This document shows, piece by piece, positions 33,015 through 35,643 of a stretch of 35,643 nt of DNA (position 1 is its first letter; every line of letters begins with the position of its first letter). Made by a program: the position numbers and the translations under genes. This DNA is from UBA3478 sp036782715 (GTDB taxonomy: Bacteria > Bacteroidota > Bacteroidia > Flavobacteriales > Flavobacteriaceae): assembly GCA_036782715.1 (NCBI GenBank), contig DAIPYN010000017.1, forward strand, positions 1-35,643, in the 5' to 3' direction. A model generated the notes under the pieces. That model made no database searches. It was not told where the DNA came from and was given only the letters and a program-made list of their open reading frames with translations.

Positions 33015-33464
33015 ATGGAGATTATTTTAAAAGAAGACGTTCAGAACCTAGGGTTTAAGGACGATATCGTTTCAGTAAAGAATGGTTATGGTCGTAACTT
33101 TTTGATTCCAAAAGGTCTTGCAGTTCTTGCAACACCATCGGCTCGTAAAGTTCACGCAGAAAATTTAAAGCAACGTGCACACAAAGAAGCACAGTTGATT
33201 GCTGAGGCTAAATCTATGGCTGAAAAAATCAATGCAATTGCGCTTAAAATTAGTGCTAAAGTAGGTGCTGGAGACAAGCTTTTCGGTTCGGTATCTAATA
33301 TCGATTTAGAGGCTGGGCTTTCGAAAGAAGGTGTGTCTATTGAAAGAAAATACATCCTTGTACAAGGAGGTTCGGTTAAACGTCTAGGATCATACGTTGC
33401 AAAGGTTAGACTTCACCGTGAAGTATCTGCTGATCTAGCATTCGAAGTTGTTGCCGAGGCATAA
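33015..33464 (+). CDS. rplI: 50S ribosomal protein L9
   Basis: A 149-residue L9 with the N-terminal RNA-binding domain (MEIILKEDVQNLGFKDDIVSVKNGYGRNFLIPKGLA), the long connecting helix (about residues 42-75) and the C-terminal domain containing GDKLFGSVSNIDL. It bridges ribosomes and affects frame maintenance. It is the last gene of the operon; a palindrome and a terminator follow. Confidence 0.98.
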   Translation: MEIILKEDVQNLGFKDDIVSVKNGYGRNFLIPKGLAVLATPSARKVHAENLKQRAHKEAQLIAEAKSMAEKINAIALKISAKVGAGDKLFGSVSNIDLEAGLSKEGVSIERKYILVQGGSVKRLGSYVAKVRLHREVSADLAFEVVAEA

Positions 33465-33470
33465 TAACTT

Positions 33471-33487
33471 TTCAAATAATATTTGAA
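33471..33487. repeat. 17-bp AT-rich palindrome after rplI
   Basis: TTCAAATA (33471-33478), a single A, then TATTTGAA (33480-33487): perfect 8-base arms. It begins seven bases after the rplI stop and seven bases before the terminator stem. It could be a dyad operator for the DUF6495-hisS unit or chance in AT-rich DNA. Confidence 0.5.
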
Positions 33488-33493
33488 CAGATT

Positions 33494-33517
33494 AAGGGCC
33501 TTTATGGCCCTTTTTTT
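33494..33517 (+). terminator. Rho-independent terminator after rplI
   Basis: AAGGGCC (33494-33500), loop TTTAT, GGCCCTT (33506-33512), and a T run to 33517. The next start codon is only five bases beyond. Confidence 0.9.
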
Positions 33518-33522
33518 ATACT

Positions 33523-33999
33523 ATGAAATACCAGAGATTAAGCAAAGAACAGTTCGAGATATTAGCAGAGGAATTCTCTAAATTTCTTGCCGTTCATGGG
33601 ATTGATAAACCTGAATGGGAGCTTCTTCAATTGAAAGATGGAAACCGTGTTGATGAACTTCTTGATGAGTTTAGTGATATCATATGGAAAGGAGTACTTT
33701 CTAAGGTGAATTATTTAGAAAATCTCTCAGAGCATTTTATTTACTTGTTTTCGAGAGAGGATAATGGACTTGAACTTATTGCGGTTGAGGCCCAAGTGGC
33801 AGGATTAGATCTAAGAACCTCAGAAGGATTTACTTGGTTAAAGAAAAATTACCTTGACGAACGTGTCATTTATCGTCGAGCAACGAAGGCATATTCTGAG
33901 GATCCCCATAAGGATCTATTCGAATTGATTCAAAAAGGTGCGGTTATCACCCAAGGGGAACTGTATCTTTGGTTCAAGGATTGGTTAGATAATAATTAA
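33523..33999 (+). CDS. DUF6495 family protein
   Basis: A 158-residue soluble, acidic protein of unknown function, found as far as I know only in Bacteroidota. It begins MKYQRLSKEQFEILAEEFSKF, has an FSDIIWKGVLSKVNYLENLS helix near residue 52, and ends in GAVITQGELYLWFKDW. No signal peptide, membrane helix or catalytic motif is evident. It lies three bases before hisS and five bases after a terminator T run, so it is probably cotranscribed with hisS from an element upstream of, or within, that terminator. The family name is from memory of the pattern. Confidence 0.7.
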   Translation: MKYQRLSKEQFEILAEEFSKFLAVHGIDKPEWELLQLKDGNRVDELLDEFSDIIWKGVLSKVNYLENLSEHFIYLFSREDNGLELIAVEAQVAGLDLRTSEGFTWLKKNYLDERVIYRRATKAYSEDPHKDLFELIQKGAVITQGELYLWFKDWLDNN

Positions 34000-34002
34000 G
34001 AT

Positions 34003-35391
34003 ATGGCAACATCGGCATCAGTAGCCCGCGGTACAAGGGATTTTTTCGGAGATGAATTAATTCGTAGATCTTATATTATTGAGGTCATAGAAGGCGCATT
34101 TAAGAGATTCGGGTTTTCAGCGATTCAAACACCTAGTTTCGAGAATTTAGACACCCTTATGGGTAAATATGGTGAAGAAGGGGATCGATTGATTTTTAAA
34201 ATATTAAAATCAGGTGATTATCTATCGAAAGTGAGCGACCAGGATCGTACCGAACTTACTTCTTCTGCGATGACCTCTCAGATTAGTGATAAGGCACTAA
34301 GATACGATTTGACCGTGCCTTTTGCTCGATTTGTTGTACAACACCAAAATGAACTTGCACTACCCTTTAAGAGATATCAAATTCAGCCCGTTTGGCGTGC
34401 AGATCGTCCTCAAAAGGGTCGATTCAGAGAGTTTTATCAATGCGACGCTGATGTTGTAGGAGCCATGTCCTTATGGCAAGAGGTTGATCTTATACAGTTG
34501 TATGATACGGTATTTTCAGAATTGGGCTTACTGGGTGATCAGCATCCGACCCTACGAATCAATCATCGAAAGATATTAGCTGGGATTGCAGAAAGTTTTG
34601 GTATTGAAGATCAACTTATTCCATTTACTGTAGCCTTAGACAAATTAGATAAAATTGGTGCTGAAGGGGTTTTAAAAGAACTTAATGAGTTAGGTTTAAG
34701 TGATTCAGTTTTAGAAAAGGTGGATACTTTTTTGAAAGTGGGATCGAACTTAACTGATCAGTTGAATTTTCTAGACGGTTTGTTTGTTCATTCAGAACAG
34801 GGGAGGACAGGAGTTGACGAAATACGATTCTTACTCGATCAGCTTGAGGCGGTTCGTTTAGAGTCTATTGCTTTGAAGTTAGATCTTACTTTAGCTAGAG
34901 GTCTTAATTATTATACTGGAATCATTTTTGAAGTATCTGCTCCTGAAGGAGTTCAGATGGGTTCTATTGGTGGCGGAGGTCGTTACGATAATTTAACGAG
35001 TCAATTTGGCGGTCAAGCATTAGGTGGAGTTGGAATTTCTTTTGGTCTCGATCGAATCTATTTAGTCCTAGAGGCTTTGGGTTTATTTCCAGAAAACGTT
35101 TCAGATCGACTAGATATATTCATCATCAATTACGATGATCAAAGTTCAAAACAGTTATTGCCATTTATCCAAAAGCTCAGAAAAGCAGGTATATCAGTGG
35201 AATTGTATCCGTTAGCAACCAAAGTTCAGAAGCAATTTAAATACTTGGATAAAAGGACTGCTCAACTGGTTTTATTCCCTAAATCAGAACTCTTAGCTGA
35301 AGACAAGATTGAGGTTAAAAATCTCTCAAGCGGAGAGATTAGTATTCTTGAAATCTCTGAAATAGATCAAATAAAAAAGGCCCTTACTTAA
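34003..35391 (+). CDS. hisS: Histidine-tRNA ligase
   Basis: A 462-residue class II synthetase that charges tRNA-His. It starts with ARGTRDFFGDELIRRSYII, has motif 2 (PVWRADRPQKGRFREFYQCD), the histidine-binding LARGLNYYTGIIFEV, and motif 3 (GGVGISFGLDRIYL), then an anticodon-binding domain from about residue 365. The usual histidyl motif is VRGLDYY; here it reads ARGLNYY, a change seen in some Bacteroidota. The last codons (Lys-Lys-Ala-Leu-Thr-stop) overlap the 5' arm and loop of the terminator. Confidence 0.97.
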   Translation: MATSASVARGTRDFFGDELIRRSYIIEVIEGAFKRFGFSAIQTPSFENLDTLMGKYGEEGDRLIFKILKSGDYLSKVSDQDRTELTSSAMTSQISDKALRYDLTVPFARFVVQHQNELALPFKRYQIQPVWRADRPQKGRFREFYQCDADVVGAMSLWQEVDLIQLYDTVFSELGLLGDQHPTLRINHRKILAGIAESFGIEDQLIPFTVALDKLDKIGAEGVLKELNELGLSDSVLEKVDTFLKVGSNLTDQLNFLDGLFVHSEQGRTGVDEIRFLLDQLEAVRLESIALKLDLTLARGLNYYTGIIFEVSAPEGVQMGSIGGGGRYDNLTSQFGGQALGGVGISFGLDRIYLVLEALGLFPENVSDRLDIFIINYDDQSSKQLLPFIQKLRKAGISVELYPLATKVQKQFKYLDKRTAQLVLFPKSELLAEDKIEVKNLSSGEISILEISEIDQIKKALT

Positions 35392-35401
35392 GGGCCTTTT
35401 T
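35374..35401. terminator. Bidirectional terminator between hisS and the M42 peptidase gene
   Basis: A perfect 12-bp stem, AAAAAGGCCCTT (35374-35385) and AAGGGCCTTTTT (35390-35401), with loop ACTT. A tracts on one arm and T tracts on the other allow termination in both directions. The 5' arm is inside hisS, and the stop codon straddles the loop. Confidence 0.9.
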
Positions 35402-35403
35402 GG

Positions 35404-35643
35404 TTAATCAAAATAAGAGAACGATTCTCCTGCTTTTATTTTCTGTACACTGTGGTAGATTAGTCGAATGACATTTGCTACATCTTCTTTATGAACGGTT
35501 TCAACCGTAGTATGCATGTATCTTAATGGTAAAGAAATGAGCGCTGAAGCTACTCCACCATTACTGTAAGCGAATGCATCGGTGTCAGTACCTGTATAGC
35601 GTGAAGAGGCATGACGTTGGAACGGGATCTCATTTTCTTCTGC
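35404..35643 (-). CDS. M42 family metallopeptidase (glutamyl aminopeptidase/endoglucanase M), C-terminal part
   Basis: The last 79 codons of an M42 cobalt- or zinc-dependent aminopeptidase; the rest lies beyond the right edge. The segment has HASSRYTGTDTDAFAYSNGG followed by ALISLPLRYMHTTVETV. The His in RYMHT is a metal ligand in the M42 family, and VHKEDVANVIRLIY is the usual final helix. It would form large tetrahedral complexes that trim peptides in the cytoplasm. It ends two bases beyond the shared bidirectional terminator. Confidence 0.9.
   Translation of the reverse strand, partial: AEENEIPFQRHASSRYTGTDTDAFAYSNGGVASALISLPLRYMHTTVETVHKEDVANVIRLIYHSVQKIKAGESFSYFD

Noticed and set aside
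1..35643. tRNA genes, CRISPR arrays, insertion sequences, toxin-antitoxin or defence genes
   Set aside because: No cloverleaf with CCA-type end, no regularly spaced repeats, no transposase or integrase frames and no known defence domains were seen on reading both strands.

Overview
The window is chromosomal DNA from a member of the Bacteroidota, most likely the Flavobacteriia. Base composition is AT-rich by eye. Many genes are preceded by a TAnnTTTG-type -7 element, and starts lack Shine-Dalgarno sequences. Lineage-typical families are present: DUF4199, DUF4252, DUF6495, type B L31, the alternative GlmU-like protein, a SerB-SerA fusion and a carboxypeptidase-regulatory-domain protein. A run of 100 N with a 55-base overlap on both sides shows it is a draft or metagenome scaffold. 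Both ends cut through genes. Coding density is very high: no stretch above about 130 bases lacks a gene. I saw no tRNA, rRNA, CRISPR array, insertion sequence, prophage or defence island.

Layout. 1-4535 (minus): an envelope operon read DUF4199, GT2 glycosyltransferase, phosphoglucomutase, MsbA-like ABC exporter (cut by the left edge). 4620-7530 (plus): rpmE2, then a GlmU-like nucleotidyltransferase coupled to mtaB. 7527-8441 (minus): a small degenerate GNAT protein and a two-helix membrane protein with TPR-like repeats. 8431-11675 (plus): rpmH and carB. 11698-15420: the oxidative pentose phosphate genes, gnd (minus) divergent from zwf-pgl (plus). 15409-18138 (minus): an S41 protease lipoprotein and rmuC. 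18204-20233 (plus): an ECF sigma factor, a putative membrane anti-sigma protein and two exported DUF4252 proteins. 20240-24041 (minus): purB, and upstream of it a pair encoding a CarboxypepD_reg protein and a GH13 lipoprotein. 24104-26448 (minus): a DEAD-box RNA helicase and rdgB. 26521-28404 (plus): the serB-serA fusion. 28411-28884 (minus): rlmH. 28929-32293 (plus): a YihY-type membrane protein and priA. 32318-33464 (plus): rpsF-rpsR-rplI. 33523-35391 (plus): a DUF6495 protein and hisS. 35404 to the end (minus): the C-terminus of an M42 aminopeptidase.

Most genes are housekeeping: sugar-phosphate activation and envelope export, NADPH supply, pyrimidine, purine and serine synthesis, translation and tRNA/rRNA modification, and replication restart. 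The best candidate for an undescribed system is the sigma/anti-sigma/DUF4252/DUF4252 operon with its divergent S41 lipoprotein. It looks like a cell-envelope signalling unit whose output and trigger are unknown. Secondary points of interest are promoters nested in terminators, a terminator abutting the DUF6495-hisS start, and three promoters with an identical TTG-N20-TATTTTTG layout.
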